64,000 nucleotides of DNA from Streptomyces sp. NBC_00490. GTDB lineage: Bacteria; Actinomycetota; Actinomycetes; Streptomycetales; Streptomycetaceae. The stretch's first letter is position 1. Every line of letters begins with the position of its first letter. Shown in pieces: positions 27,969 to 36,804 of this stretch. A program made the translations under genes and the position numbers. The notes under the pieces were generated by a model that worked only from the letters and a program-made list of their open reading frames with translations, searched no databases and had not been told where the DNA came from. Location of the stretch: assembly GCF_036013645.1 (NCBI RefSeq), contig NZ_CP107869.1, positions 9,052,001-9,116,000 of the forward strand, in the 5' to 3' direction.

Positions 27969-28105
27969 GGCCGGTTCTCCGCTCGCACCGGGGGGCCTGA
28001 CAGGCCCCGGTGAGCCGACATGAAACTGTCCCGGGGCTTAACAGGTCAACGGTGTTGTCATAAGGTGCGGCCACGAGCCGGCGACCAGGGCCCCCGGAGG
28101 CACCC

Positions 28106-29344
28106 ATGAGCGACCGCGTCGTCCCGCCCGCCGCCCGGCGGCGCAGGCGCCCCACCAAACAGGGCGTCGTCCTGTCCGAGGAGCTGATCGTCGAGACCGC
28201 GCTCAGGCTGATCGAGGAGCACGGCGCCGACGCCCTCTCGGTGCGCCGCCTCGGACATGCCCTGGGCGCCGACCCCAGCTCGCTGTACCGCTACTTCCGG
28301 CACACCGACGACCTGATGCTGGCCGTCGCCGACGAGCTCATCGGCCGGACCCTGCGCATCTGGCGCCCCACCGGCGACTGGCGCGCCGACCTGCGCGACC
28401 TCGGCCTGCGTATGCACGCGGGCGCGCTCGCCCACCCCCGCGCGGCGGTGCTCAGCTCGCACCGGGTCACCGGCCGCGGTCACGAGATCCAGGCTGTGGA
28501 GACCATCCTCGGCGTGCTGCGCGATGCGGGCTTCCCCGACGCCGACGCGGTGCGGATCTACCACGCCTTCGTCGACCAGTCCCTCGCCTTCGCCGCCCTC
28601 GACTCGGCGAGCACCGCGCTGCCGAAGCCGGCCCGGGACGCGGAAGCGACCGTGTGGCGGACGACGTACGCCAAGCTGCCCGCCGACACCCACCCGCACA
28701 TCGCAGCGACCGCACGCCACCTCGTGACCGACATGCCGCGCAGCTCCTACCCGGCCGCCCTGGACATGCTGCTGAGCGCGGCGGCGGCCCGGCTCGCGGA
28801 GATCGGCGACCGGCGCGAGGCCATGCAAGCCACACTGGGTACGTCCGTCAACACCGCCCCGACAGGAGAGCGTTCACCCATGACCAACCCGCCCGCACGC
28901 CCCGCCGAGCAGCGCAAGCAGGACACCCTGAACCGCCTGGAGCACGACGAGGACGTGTGGGTCGCCACCGCCGACGCGGACGGGGGAGTGCCGTTCCTCG
29001 TGCCGCTGTCCTTCTGCTGGGACGGCTCGACCCTGCTCCTGGCCACCCCGGCCGGCAGTCCCACCGGCCGGAACCTGAAGGCGACGGGCAGGACCCGCCT
29101 CGGCCTCGGGCCGACCCGGGACGTCGTGATGATCGAGGGCACGGTCGAGACGTTCACCGCCGCCGAGCTGGGCGAGGGGGAAGCCGACCGCTTCGCGGCC
29201 GCCACCGGCTTCGAGCCGCGTGAACTCGCCACGCCCTACCTGTACTTCAGGGTCCGGCCGACCCGGGTGCAGGCCTGGCGCGAGGCCAACGAGCTCGCCG
29301 GACGCGAGCTGATGCGGGACGGCAAGTGGCTGGTCGCCGACTGA
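28106..29344 (+). CDS. TetR regulator fused in frame to a PPOX (flavin/F420) oxidoreductase
   Basis: One 412-residue frame. Residues 20-245 are a TetR repressor (HTH DALSVRRLGHALGADPSSLYRYFRHTDDL, with a TetR_C ligand domain). Residues 259-412 are a complete pyridoxamine-phosphate-oxidase-fold protein beginning MTNPPARPAEQRKQDTLNRLEHDEDVWVATAD. No stop separates them. ATG 28880 at the start of the second part has GGAG at 28864-28867, so the enzyme may also be made alone. Normally these are two genes, so this is either a real fusion or a lost stop codon. The divergent permease is a possible target. Confidence 0.8.
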   Translation: MSDRVVPPAARRRRRPTKQGVVLSEELIVETALRLIEEHGADALSVRRLGHALGADPSSLYRYFRHTDDLMLAVADELIGRTLRIWRPTGDWRADLRDLGLRMHAGALAHPRAAVLSSHRVTGRGHEIQAVETILGVLRDAGFPDADAVRIYHAFVDQSLAFAALDSASTALPKPARDAEATVWRTTYAKLPADTHPHIAATARHLVTDMPRSSYPAALDMLLSAAAARLAEIGDRREAMQATLGTSVNTAPTGERSPMTNPPARPAEQRKQDTLNRLEHDEDVWVATADADGGVPFLVPLSFCWDGSTLLLATPAGSPTGRNLKATGRTRLGLGPTRDVVMIEGTVETFTAAELGEGEADRFAAATGFEPRELATPYLYFRVRPTRVQAWREANELAGRELMRDGKWLVAD

Positions 29345-29423
29345 ACCTGACGGTTCGGGATATCCGGGAGGTGGAGGGCGGCGGGACAGGAACGTTCCGC
29401 GCCCCGGACCGTTCGGAGGAGAC

Positions 29424-29816
29424 ATGGCACTGGTCAAAGCAGGCCTCGTGGTGCTCGACTGCGCCGAACCGGAGAAGCTCGCCGGGTTCTACAAGGAACT
29501 GCTGGAGGCCGAGGAGACCCACGAGAGCGCCAACCGCGTGGAGATCCTGGGCGCCGGAGGGACCCGGCTCGCGTTCCGCCGGGACATGAACGCGACGCCG
29601 CCGAGCTGGCCGCGCCCCGAGAACTCCCTCCAGGTCCACCTCGACTTCGTCGTCGAGGACCTGGACGAGGCCGAGCGCAAGATCGTCGGGCTGGGCGGGC
29701 GGCCCCTGGAAACGAAGGACGCCTCCGGCCCGCACGAGGAACGCGGGTACGCCGACCCGGCGGGACACTCCTTCACCCTGCGCTGTGTCCCGCCGACGGC
29801 GCCCAAACAAGGCTGA
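29424..29816 (+). CDS. VOC-superfamily (glyoxalase-like) protein
   Basis: A 130-residue protein of two beta-alpha-beta-beta-beta repeats: LVVLDCAEPEKLAGFYKELLEAE, and then LQVHLDFVVEDLDEAERKIVGLGGRP. It matches the Glo_EDI-BRP-like subfamily. Potential metal ligands are His in VHLDF and Glu/His near the C-terminus (ADPAGHSFTL). Substrate unknown; such proteins include detoxifying enzymes and antibiotic-binding proteins. It stands alone between a TetR-PPOX gene and a convergent DUF4235 gene. Confidence 0.85.
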   Translation: MALVKAGLVVLDCAEPEKLAGFYKELLEAEETHESANRVEILGAGGTRLAFRRDMNATPPSWPRPENSLQVHLDFVVEDLDEAERKIVGLGGRPLETKDASGPHEERGYADPAGHSFTLRCVPPTAPKQG

Positions 29817-29818
29817 CG

Positions 29819-30121
29819 TCAGTCCCGGCCGCCCTTGTCGTCGGTCGGCCAGACCCCGGTGGACCGCTCGATGGCCTTCGCGCCCGTGCGGTCCACCGCG
29901 CTGCGCACCACCGCGAAGATGGCGCCCTGGACGGCCGCGGCCACCAGGATCTCTCCCCAGCCGCGATCCCGGTCCAGCGCGTCGGGAGCGTCGTCCTCGT
30001 GGCGTATCGCCTTCCACGCCTTCTGGAAGGCGAGGCCCGCCAGCGCACCGCTCGACCAGCCCAGCGCGAACCCGACGGGCTTGTAGAGGAGGGGGAGCTT
30101 CAACTTCTTCTTCTTGGCCAT
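29819..30121 (-). CDS. DUF4235 family membrane protein
   Basis: A 100-residue protein starting with a Lys-rich MAKKKKLKLPLLYKPVGFALGW, with two short hydrophobic segments (about residues 13-32 and 58-75). This is the DUF4235 pattern, a family of unknown role common in actinomycetes. It lies 25 bp downstream of the glutathionyl-hydroquinone reductase-like gene on the same strand and may share its transcript. Confidence 0.85.
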   Translation of the reverse strand: MAKKKKLKLPLLYKPVGFALGWSSGALAGLAFQKAWKAIRHEDDAPDALDRDRGWGEILVAAAVQGAIFAVVRSAVDRTGAKAIERSTGVWPTDDKGGRD

Positions 30122-30146
30122 GTATGTCTCCTTGTGTTGGTGTCGG

Positions 30147-31139
30147 TCAGTGCCGGTCGGTGTCGTCCGGCACCGGGTCCGGCGGTGTCCCGTCGCCGAA
30201 CGGCCGACCGCCCAGCTCCTCGCGGTGATGCGCGGTCAGCCAGCCCTCCGTGTCCGGTCCGAGCGGCACGATGCCGGTCGGGTTGATCCCGGAGTGCACC
30301 TGGTAGTAGTGCCGTTTGATGTGGTCGAAGTCGACCGTGTCACCGAAGCCCGGCGTCTGGTAGAGGTCGCGGACGTACCCCCACAGCACCTTGTTCTCCG
30401 TCAGCTTCCAGCGGTTGCACTTGAAGTGACCGTGATAGACGGCGTCGAAACGGACCAGTGTGGTGAACAGCCGGATGTCCGCCTCGGTGATCGTGTCGCC
30501 GACCAGATAGCGCTGCCGTGCCAGCCGCGGCGTCAGCAGCTCCAGGCGCCTGAAGACGCCCGCGCAGGCTTCCTCGTACTCCTCCTGTTCGGTGGCGAAG
30601 CCCGCCCGGTACACACCGTTGTTCACATCCTCGTAGACGTCCGCCATCACGCTGTCGATCTCGTCGCGCAGCGCCCTCGGGTACAGGTCCGGGGCGCCGT
30701 CGCGGTGCAGGGCCGTCCACTCGGTGGCGAGGTCCAGGGTGATCTGCTGGTAGTCGTTGGTGACCAGCTTGCCGCTCGGCACGTCCACGATGGCGGGCAC
30801 GCTCACCCCGCCGGGGTGGCCGGGCTCGCGCCGCTCGTAGGCCTCGCTCAGGAAGCGGATGCCGAGGACCGGGTCGCGGTCGTCCGGATCGAGGGTGAAA
30901 CGCCAGCTGCGGTCGTCCTGGATCGGGTCCGCGACGGCCAGTGAGATGGCGTCCTCCAGACCGAGCAGCCGCCGCGACACCAGGGACCGGCTCGCCCACG
31001 GACAGGCCCGGCTGACCACCAGCCGGTAGCGGCCCGCCTCCACGGGCCATCCGTCACGGCCGTCCGCGGTGATGCGGTCGGTGAAATGGGCCTTGGACCG
31101 CTTGAACGTCTTGCTGCCGTACGCGCGGTTGCCGCTCAT
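30147..31139 (-). CDS. glutathionyl-hydroquinone reductase-like protein (xi-class GST)
   Basis: A 330-residue protein with the xi-class signature RACPWASR, whose Cys is the catalytic thiol, plus DPNGV-like substrate loops (DPDDRDPVLGIRFLSEAY) and a C-terminal helical GST domain (TEADIRLFTTLVRFDAVYHGHFKCN). The family reduces S-glutathionyl or mycothiol-type hydroquinone conjugates. Actinomycetes use mycothiol, so the conjugate is probably mycothiolated. Start ATG 31137-31139 has AGGAGG just upstream, better than the longer frame. A CDF transporter gene is divergent. Confidence 0.88.
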   Translation of the reverse strand: MSGNRAYGSKTFKRSKAHFTDRITADGRDGWPVEAGRYRLVVSRACPWASRSLVSRRLLGLEDAISLAVADPIQDDRSWRFTLDPDDRDPVLGIRFLSEAYERREPGHPGGVSVPAIVDVPSGKLVTNDYQQITLDLATEWTALHRDGAPDLYPRALRDEIDSVMADVYEDVNNGVYRAGFATEQEEYEEACAGVFRRLELLTPRLARQRYLVGDTITEADIRLFTTLVRFDAVYHGHFKCNRWKLTENKVLWGYVRDLYQTPGFGDTVDFDHIKRHYYQVHSGINPTGIVPLGPDTEGWLTAHHREELGGRPFGDGTPPDPVPDDTDRH

Positions 31140-31224
31140 GCTGCCTCCTGCCTTGCGGGCACTCCACCCACCGCGTTCCCAGAATTCGGCGTGTGAGCCG
31201 CCCTGCCGGGGGCAGTCGGCGAAG

Positions 31225-32205
31225 GTGAGCGGGACATCCACCGAAAACTCCGAAACCAAGGCCGACCGGCGGACACGGGTCACCGTGCTGGTCGCGCTGC
31301 TCGCCAACCTGGTGATCGCGGTCGCCAAGGCCGTCGGCGGCCTGATCGCGCACTCGCCGGCCCTGCTGTCGGAGGCGGCCCACTCCGTGGCAGACAGCCT
31401 CAACGAGGTCTTCCTCCTCGCCGCGCTGCGCCGCAGCCGCCGCCCCGCCGACCGGCGCCACCCCTTCGGCTACGGCAAGGAGCGCTACTTCTGGTCGCTG
31501 CTCGCCGCCGTCGGTATCTTCGTCATGGGCGGCTGCTTCTCCTTCTTCCAGGGCTTCGAGGCCCTGCGCGGCGGCGCCGAGGAGGAGCTCAGCGGCTACG
31601 TCGCGGGCCTGATCGTGCTCGGGGTCGCCCTCCTCGCCGAGGGCGGCTCCCTGGTGCGGGCCCTGTACCAGGTGCGGCGGCAGGGCGGCGTCGGCGACGG
31701 CGTCCGCGACCCGGCCCTGCGCACGGTGATCGCCGAGGACGGCACGGCGGTGCTCGGCGTCACCCTCGCCATGGTGGGCATGGCCCTGCACATGATCACC
31801 GGGGAGGTCGTGTGGGAGGCGTCCGCGTCGCTGGCGATCGGGGCGCTGCTCGTCTTCGTCGCCTACCGGCTCGGCCGCGACGCACGCGACCAGCTGATCG
31901 GCGCCGCCGCCGATCCGCAGACCAGCGACCGGATCCGGTCCCTGCTGGCCGCGCAGCCCGAGATCGACAGCGTGGAAGCGCTGTTCACGATGCAGACGGG
32001 GCTGGAGTCCTGCCTGGTGGCCGCCCGGGTCGACCTGATGCCGGGGCTCGACAGCGAACGGGTCGAGGAGGTCGCCGTCCGTATCAAGCGGTCGGTCGCC
32101 GCCACCTTCCCCGAGACGGACCAGATCTTCCTGGACATCACCGACCGGCCCGCCCGGGAGGCACGAGAAAGCCCCGCCGCGACGGGGGAACGCGGCGGGG
32201 CCTGA
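31225..32205 (+). CDS. cation diffusion facilitator transporter
   Basis: A 326-residue CDF protein. About six membrane helices; the first two carry NLVIAVAKAVGGLIAHSPALLSEAAHSVADSLNEV, where the Ser-x3-H-x3-D pattern provides metal ligands. The cytosolic C-terminal domain (residues 215-300) is the usual dimerising lobe. It should export Zn, Mn, Co or Fe in exchange for protons. The start is GTG 31225; the longer frame covers the divergent gene region. The last codons lie inside a terminator hairpin. Confidence 0.87.
   Translation: MSGTSTENSETKADRRTRVTVLVALLANLVIAVAKAVGGLIAHSPALLSEAAHSVADSLNEVFLLAALRRSRRPADRRHPFGYGKERYFWSLLAAVGIFVMGGCFSFFQGFEALRGGAEEELSGYVAGLIVLGVALLAEGGSLVRALYQVRRQGGVGDGVRDPALRTVIAEDGTAVLGVTLAMVGMALHMITGEVVWEASASLAIGALLVFVAYRLGRDARDQLIGAAADPQTSDRIRSLLAAQPEIDSVEALFTMQTGLESCLVAARVDLMPGLDSERVEEVAVRIKRSVAATFPETDQIFLDITDRPAREARESPAATGERGGA
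32171..32201 (+). terminator. terminator stem inside the end of the CDF gene
   Basis: GCCCCGCCGCG (32171-32181) and CGCGGCGGGGC (32191-32201) form a perfect 11-bp stem with a 9-base loop, preceded by GAAA. It ends 4 bp before the end of the stop codon. Confidence 0.75.
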
Positions 32206-32283
32206 GGCTCAGGTGCCCGGCGGGTGGAGCTTCATGCGTACCCGCGCAAGAATTTTATTCGAGGGCGGGGACGCGCGTCCGGA

Positions 32284-32733
32284 TCAGTCGGTGGCGGCCG
32301 GTTCGAGCACGAAGACCGGGATCTCCCGGTCCGTGTTCTTCTGGTAGTCGGCGTACGGCGGATAGGCCGCCACCGCGCGCTCCCACCACTCGGCCTTCTC
32401 GGCGCCGGTGACCTCGCGGGCGGTCATCTCCCGCTTCTCCGGCCCGTCCTGGAGCTCCACCCGGGGATCGGCCTTGACGTTGTGGTACCAGACCGGGTGC
32501 TTGGGCGCCCCGCCCAGTGAGGCGACGGCGGCGTACCGCCCGTCGTGCTCGACCCGCATCAGCGGAGTCTTGCGGATCTTGCCGCTCCTGGCACCCAGGG
32601 TGGTCAGGATGATGACGGGCATTCCCGTGTCCTGCAGAGTGGTGCCCTTGGTGCCGCCGGAGCTCTCGTACAGCTCCACCTGCTCGCGCACCCACCCGGT
32701 AGGACTGGGCTCGTACTCGCCCTCGAGAGGCAT
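32284..32733 (-). CDS. DUF385/deazaflavin (F420)-dependent nitroreductase-family protein
   Basis: A 149-residue split-barrel protein beginning [30 protein letters not shown]. The motif [22 protein letters not shown] and the following [22 protein letters not shown] mark the Ddn-like family that uses cofactor F420 to reduce quinones or nitro compounds. The longer frame to 32793 lacks support. It converges with the CDF gene. Confidence 0.88.
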   Translation of the reverse strand: MPLEGEYEPSPTGWVREQVELYESSGGTKGTTLQDTGMPVIILTTLGARSGKIRKTPLMRVEHDGRYAAVASLGGAPKHPVWYHNVKADPRVELQDGPEKREMTAREVTGAEKAEWWERAVAAYPPYADYQKNTDREIPVFVLEPAATD

Positions 32734-32917
32734 GGCATCCGTCCCATCGTCGTCGTGTACTACGGCTTGCTGACTGCCATCGTGCCTCAACACCGGAGCC
32801 CCGGGGATTCATCCGTTCCGGAGATTCGGGTTCGACCGGTCTCCATGACCTCGGAGGTAATCGCGCACGGCCGGCCCCGCGGGCACAGTGAGACCCGGCC
32901 GAAGGAGAGGAACACCG

Positions 32918-33355
32918 ATGACCACCACCGCCACCACCGCGACGACCCGTGCCGTGACCGAGGAACTGCTGCGGCGCATCGGCGCGGGCGACCCGGAGCG
33001 GATCGCCGAGCTCTACGCCGATCAGAGCGACTGGAAGCTGAACTGGCCGCAGGACGAGCACGGCAGCCCCGCCACCCCGTGGATCCGGCCCCGCTCCAGC
33101 CGGGCGGACGCCGCCGCCCACTTCCGCGAACTGGCGGCCCATCACCTCCCGGGCCATGCGGCCACCGAGATCGAGCGCATCCTCGTCGACGGCGCCGACG
33201 CCGTGGTCCTCGGCGAGATCCGGCAGACCGCCCGGGCGACAGGGCGTCCCTATCGCGCCAGGTTCGCCCTGCACCTGACCGTCGAGGACGGCCTGATCGT
33301 CCGTCACCACGTCTACGAGGACAGCCTCGCCGTCGCCCGCGCCTTCGCACCGTGA
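32918..33355 (+). CDS. SnoaL/NTF2-like fold protein
   Basis: A 145-residue protein with the NTF2-like cone: LLRRIGAGDPERIAELYADQSDWKLNWP, then RADAAAHFRELAAHHLPGH and a beta sheet ending LIVRHHVYEDSLAVARAF. The fold includes isomerases, cyclases and immunity proteins, so no reaction is assigned. Start ATG 32918 has GAAGGAGAGG upstream. It converges with the LysE gene. Confidence 0.85.
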   Translation: MTTTATTATTRAVTEELLRRIGAGDPERIAELYADQSDWKLNWPQDEHGSPATPWIRPRSSRADAAAHFRELAAHHLPGHAATEIERILVDGADAVVLGEIRQTARATGRPYRARFALHLTVEDGLIVRHHVYEDSLAVARAFAP

Positions 33356-33358
33356 CCG

Positions 33359-34012
33359 TCACGACGGCAGCATCATCCGCACGGCCAGCCCCATGATCAC
33401 GCCGCTCGACACCACGGCCGTCACCAGCCGCCCCCGTCTGCCGGTCAGCACCCTGCCGAGCAGTGCGCCACCCCCGGCCAGCAGCAGCTGCCAGCTCGCG
33501 GAGGCGAGGAAGGCCGCCGCGACGAACACCCCCTGTTCCAGGGGGCGGACCGCGTCGGTCGTGCGGGTGCCGAGGACCAGGGCCGCGAAGTAGATCACGG
33601 TGGTCGGGTTGAGCAGGGTGATCCCGAGCAGCGCCAGATACGCCCGCGCGGGGCTCGGGGGAGGCGGATCGGCGCGGGTGGTGAGCCGGCGTCCGCGGTA
33701 CTGCCGTACGGCGATGACCGCACCCCGTACCGCCAATGCGAGCAGCAGCAGGGCGGAGGCCCAGCGCAGCGGCCCGAGCGCCGGACGCAGAGCGGCGGCG
33801 AGGGCGGCGCCCCCGACCGTGGCCAGCAGGGCGTACAGCCCGTCGGCGGTCGCGACGCCGAGAGCGGCGCAGACCCCGGTGCGCAGGGAGGTACGGGCGG
33901 TGAGGGAGACGAGGTAGGTCGCGACCGCGCCGACGGGCACGGCGATGCCGTATCCCGCGAGCAGCCCCGCGACGAGCGCGGCGGTCACGACGTGGGAGGC
34001 GTCGGTCCCCAC
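33359..34012 (-). CDS. LysE-family amino acid exporter
   Basis: A 217-residue protein with about six membrane helices. The N-terminal GLLAGYGIAVPVGAVATYLVSLTARTSLRTGVCAALGVATADGLYA is the LysE signature region. The family exports basic or other amino acids and quaternary compounds. The start is GTG 34010-34012; the longer frame has an unlikely hydrophilic extension. The P450-ferredoxin pair is divergent 245 bp away, with no clear operator seen. Confidence 0.85.
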   Translation of the reverse strand: MGTDASHVVTAALVAGLLAGYGIAVPVGAVATYLVSLTARTSLRTGVCAALGVATADGLYALLATVGGAALAAALRPALGPLRWASALLLLALAVRGAVIAVRQYRGRRLTTRADPPPPSPARAYLALLGITLLNPTTVIYFAALVLGTRTTDAVRPLEQGVFVAAAFLASASWQLLLAGGGALLGRVLTGRRGRLVTAVVSSGVIMGLAVRMMLPS

Positions 34013-34257
34013 GGTCGGCCGGACTGCTGCTGGAACCGCACCGGACGAACGGCGGCGGTCAGCGGCAGAAGGACATCGAAGGTGGACATGGCCGGAGTCT
34101 GCGGCCGGTCGGGACCCGGCGACAACCGAATTACAGGGACGATCCCCGGCCAGATCGCGCATCCGGGGGATCTGGCCGAACTTGCCGTCCCACAACTAGA
34201 TGCCCGGGGCATCCAATGAGGGCAAGTGCAAGGCACCCTTCGTCTGCGAGGTCTTCC

Positions 34258-35445
34258 ATGACGGAAACGGAACCCGTCGCCTTCCCCCAGGACCGGACCT
34301 GCCCCTACCACCCGCCCGCCGCCTACGCACCCCTGCGCGCCTCCCGCCCACTGACCCGGATCCGCCTCTACGACGGCCGTCCTGCCTGGTTGGTGACCGG
34401 ACACGCACTCGCCCGCGACCTGCTCGCCGACCGACGGCTGTCCGCCGACCGCACCCACCCCGACTTCCCGGCCCCCACCGAACGCTTCGCGGCGGTCAAG
34501 GACCGGAAGACCGCGCTGCTGGGCTACGACGATCCCGAACACCAGACCCAGCGCCGCAGGATGATCCCCAGCTTCACGCTCAAACGCGCCGCGGGACTGC
34601 GCCCGCGGATCCAGCGGATCGTGGACGAGCGACTCGACGCGATGATCGAACAGGGGCCGCCTGCCGAGCTGGTGAGTGCCTTCGCACTGCCCGTGCCCTC
34701 GGCGGTGATCTGCGCCCTCCTCGGTGTCCCGTACGCCGATCACGACTTCTTCGAGGGGCAGTCGCGCCGGCTGCTCCGCGGACCGACGGCCGCCGACACC
34801 CGGGACGCGCGCGACCGGCTGGACGCGTACTTCGAGGAGCTGATCGACCGCAAGCGACGGGACCGCGAGCCCGGCGACGGCGTACTGGACGAACTCGTCC
34901 ACGAGGGCGCCGTGGACCGCGGGGAACTGATCGCCCTGGCGACCATCCTGCTGGTCGCCGGGCACGAGACCACCGCGAACATGATCTCGCTCGGCACCTA
35001 CACCCTCCTGCAACACCCCGACCGGCTGGCCGAGTTGCGAGCCGATCCGACTCTCCTGCCCACCGCTGTCGAGGAGTTGATGCGACTGCTGTCGATCGCG
35101 GACGGCCTCCTGCGCATGGCGGTCGAGGACATCGAACTCGACGGGGTGACGATCCGGTCCGGCGACGGCGTGGTGTTCTCGACCTCGGTCATCAACCGCG
35201 ACGAGAACGTCTACCCCGCCCCGGACAGCCTCGACTGGCACCGTTCCGCCCGCCATCACATCGGGTTCGGCTTCGGCATCCACCAGTGCCTGGGGCAGAA
35301 CCTGGCCCGCGCGGAGATGGAGATCGCCCTGCGCACCCTCCTGGCGCGGCTGCCCACACTGCGCCTGGCCGCCCCGGCGGACGAGATCCCCTTCAAGCCC
35401 GGCGACACCATCCAGGGGATGCTGGAACTCCCCGTGACCTGGTAA
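34258..35445 (+). CDS. cytochrome P450, CYP105-like
   Basis: A 395-residue P450 with all standard motifs: AGHETT at 234-239, K-helix EELMR with E273 and R276, and heme loop FGFGIHQCLG with Cys344. Start ATG 34258 follows CGAGG at 34247-34251. A 3Fe-4S ferredoxin gene follows 12 bp later, the typical arrangement of CYP105 enzymes that oxidise xenobiotics or polyketides. The N-terminal sequence CPYHPPAAYAPLRASRPLTRI supports that family. Substrate unknown. Confidence 0.92.
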   Translation: MTETEPVAFPQDRTCPYHPPAAYAPLRASRPLTRIRLYDGRPAWLVTGHALARDLLADRRLSADRTHPDFPAPTERFAAVKDRKTALLGYDDPEHQTQRRRMIPSFTLKRAAGLRPRIQRIVDERLDAMIEQGPPAELVSAFALPVPSAVICALLGVPYADHDFFEGQSRRLLRGPTAADTRDARDRLDAYFEELIDRKRRDREPGDGVLDELVHEGAVDRGELIALATILLVAGHETTANMISLGTYTLLQHPDRLAELRADPTLLPTAVEELMRLLSIADGLLRMAVEDIELDGVTIRSGDGVVFSTSVINRDENVYPAPDSLDWHRSARHHIGFGFGIHQCLGQNLARAEMEIALRTLLARLPTLRLAAPADEIPFKPGDTIQGMLELPVTW

Positions 35446-35457
35446 GAGGCTCCGCCC

Positions 35458-35649
35458 ATGCACATCGACATCGACAAGGACGTCTGCATCGGGGCCGGCC
35501 AGTGCGCCCTGGCCGCCCCGGGCGTGTTCACCCAGGACGACGACGGATTCAGCGAACTGCTGCCCGGCCGGGAGGACGGCGCCGGCGACCCGATGGTGCG
35601 CGAGGCGGCCAGGGCCTGCCCCGTCGGGGCCATCACGACGTCCGGCTGA
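35458..35649 (+). CDS. single-cluster ferredoxin
   Basis: A 63-residue acidic ferredoxin. Cys10, Cys16 and Cys54 (CIGAGQC and ACPVGA) are the ligands of a 3Fe-4S cluster; the second position of the classic CxxCxxC is Ala or Gly, so a fourth ligand is missing. It should pass electrons to the P450 encoded 12 bp upstream. Confidence 0.93.
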   Translation: MHIDIDKDVCIGAGQCALAAPGVFTQDDDGFSELLPGREDGAGDPMVREAARACPVGAITTSG

Positions 35650-35684
35650 TCACCCGGAACGGGGGATCCCCGCGGAGGCGGCCG

Positions 35685-36242
35685 TCACGGCCGGGCGAGG
35701 TCCATCAGTGACCGGGCCGCCTCCCGCGCCTGTCTGGCCGGCTCGGTGCTCCGGGTGATGCCGGCCGTGACCATCGCCCCCTCGGCCAGCAGGAACAGCT
35801 GGCCGGCCAGGGCGTCCGGGAGCCCGGCGTCCGCCACGAGAGCGGCGAGGTAGGCGCGGAACGCCCCTTTGTGCGCCCGCACCTGGGCCGTCACCCGGCT
35901 CGACGTCGCGCCCAGTTCGCCGTAGGAATTGATCCACGCGCACCCGCGGAACCCGTCCTCCCCGAACCACTCCTCCAGCCAGTCGAAGACGGCGAGGACC
36001 CGCTCCCGGGGGTCCTCTTCGCGCTCCACGTACCGCGCGAGCCGCTCCCGCCACCGCACGTCACGGCGTTCCAGGTAGGCCTGAACCAACTGCTCCTTCG
36101 CGGGGAAGAGTTGGTACAGCCGCTTGAGCGAGACCCCCGACGCGCCGCGGATGTCGTCCATGCCGACGGACTGGATGCCCCGGCCGTAGAACAGCTCCTC
36201 GGCGGCGTCCAGTGCCTGCTCCCGGGCGGTCGCGCTGTCCAT
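35685..36242 (-). CDS. TetR-family transcriptional regulator
   Basis: A 185-residue repressor: ALDAAEELFYGRGIQSVGMDDIRGASGVSLKRLYQLFPAKEQLVQAYL is the HTH, followed by a TetR_C-type ligand domain with one Cys (GFRGCAWINS). Divergent from a DUF1348 gene across 94 bp that contain two matching 16-bp palindromes, which are almost certainly its operators. The shape of the domain fits the group that responds to electrophiles or quinones, but the ligand is not known. Confidence 0.9.
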   Translation of the reverse strand: MDSATAREQALDAAEELFYGRGIQSVGMDDIRGASGVSLKRLYQLFPAKEQLVQAYLERRDVRWRERLARYVEREEDPRERVLAVFDWLEEWFGEDGFRGCAWINSYGELGATSSRVTAQVRAHKGAFRAYLAALVADAGLPDALAGQLFLLAEGAMVTAGITRSTEPARQAREAARSLMDLARP

Positions 36243-36262
36243 GCCGGGTCACTCCTTGACGT

Positions 36263-36313
36263 GAGAACGTGCGTTCTCCTACGGTAGCAGCCTGCTGGAG
36301 AACGCACGTTCTC
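36263..36313. promoter_or_regulatory. twin palindromic TetR operators
   Basis: GAGAACGTGCGTTCTC (36263-36278) and GAGAACGCACGTTCTC (36298-36313) are exact reverse complements, each with GAGAAC/GTTCTC arms. Their centres are 35 bp apart with a 19-bp spacer. They lie between divergent tetR and DUF1348 genes. Confidence 0.82.
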
Positions 36314-36336
36314 CCTTTCTGGCCACGGAGGATGAC

Positions 36337-36795
36337 ATGACCGACCGTCCACCCCTGCCGCCCTTCACCCGCGAGAGCGCGGCGCACAAGGTGCAGGCCG
36401 CCGAGGACGCCTGGAACACCCGGGACCCGCACAAGGTGGCGCTCGCGTACTCCGAGGACTCGGTGTGGCGCAACCGCGACACCTTCGTCACCGGCCGCGC
36501 GGAGATCGTCGGGTTCCTCACCGCGAAGTGGGCGCGCGAGCGGGACTACGCACTGCGCAAGGACCTGTGGGCCTTCGACGGCAACCGCATCGCCGTCCGC
36601 TTCCAGTACGAGTGCCGGGACGCGGACGGCCAGTGGTGGCGCGCGTACGGCAACGAGCTCTGGGAGTTCGACGACCACGGGCTGATGACCCGGCGCGAGG
36701 CCAGCATCAACGACGTACCGATCGAGGAGAAGGACCGCCGCGTCCTCGGACCGCGGCCCGAGACCGAGCGCGGTAAGACCTTCCCGCTTCAGTAG
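36337..36795 (+). CDS. DUF1348 family NTF2-like protein
   Basis: A 152-residue protein: [47 protein letters not shown], then [41 protein letters not shown]. This is the DUF1348 version of the SnoaL/NTF2 fold. It faces the TetR regulator and has its start 24 bp after the second operator, so it should be repressed by it. Catalytic role unknown. The flavoprotein gene follows 9 bp later. Confidence 0.9.
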   Translation: MTDRPPLPPFTRESAAHKVQAAEDAWNTRDPHKVALAYSEDSVWRNRDTFVTGRAEIVGFLTAKWARERDYALRKDLWAFDGNRIAVRFQYECRDADGQWWRAYGNELWEFDDHGLMTRREASINDVPIEEKDRRVLGPRPETERGKTFPLQ

Positions 36796-36804
36796 GGTCG
36801 GCGG

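Noticed and set aside
28055..28080. Possible operator CTTAACAGG...TGTCATAAG before the TetR-PPOX gene
   Set aside because: Only the outer CTTA/TAAG bases and a few inner ones match; too weak to list.
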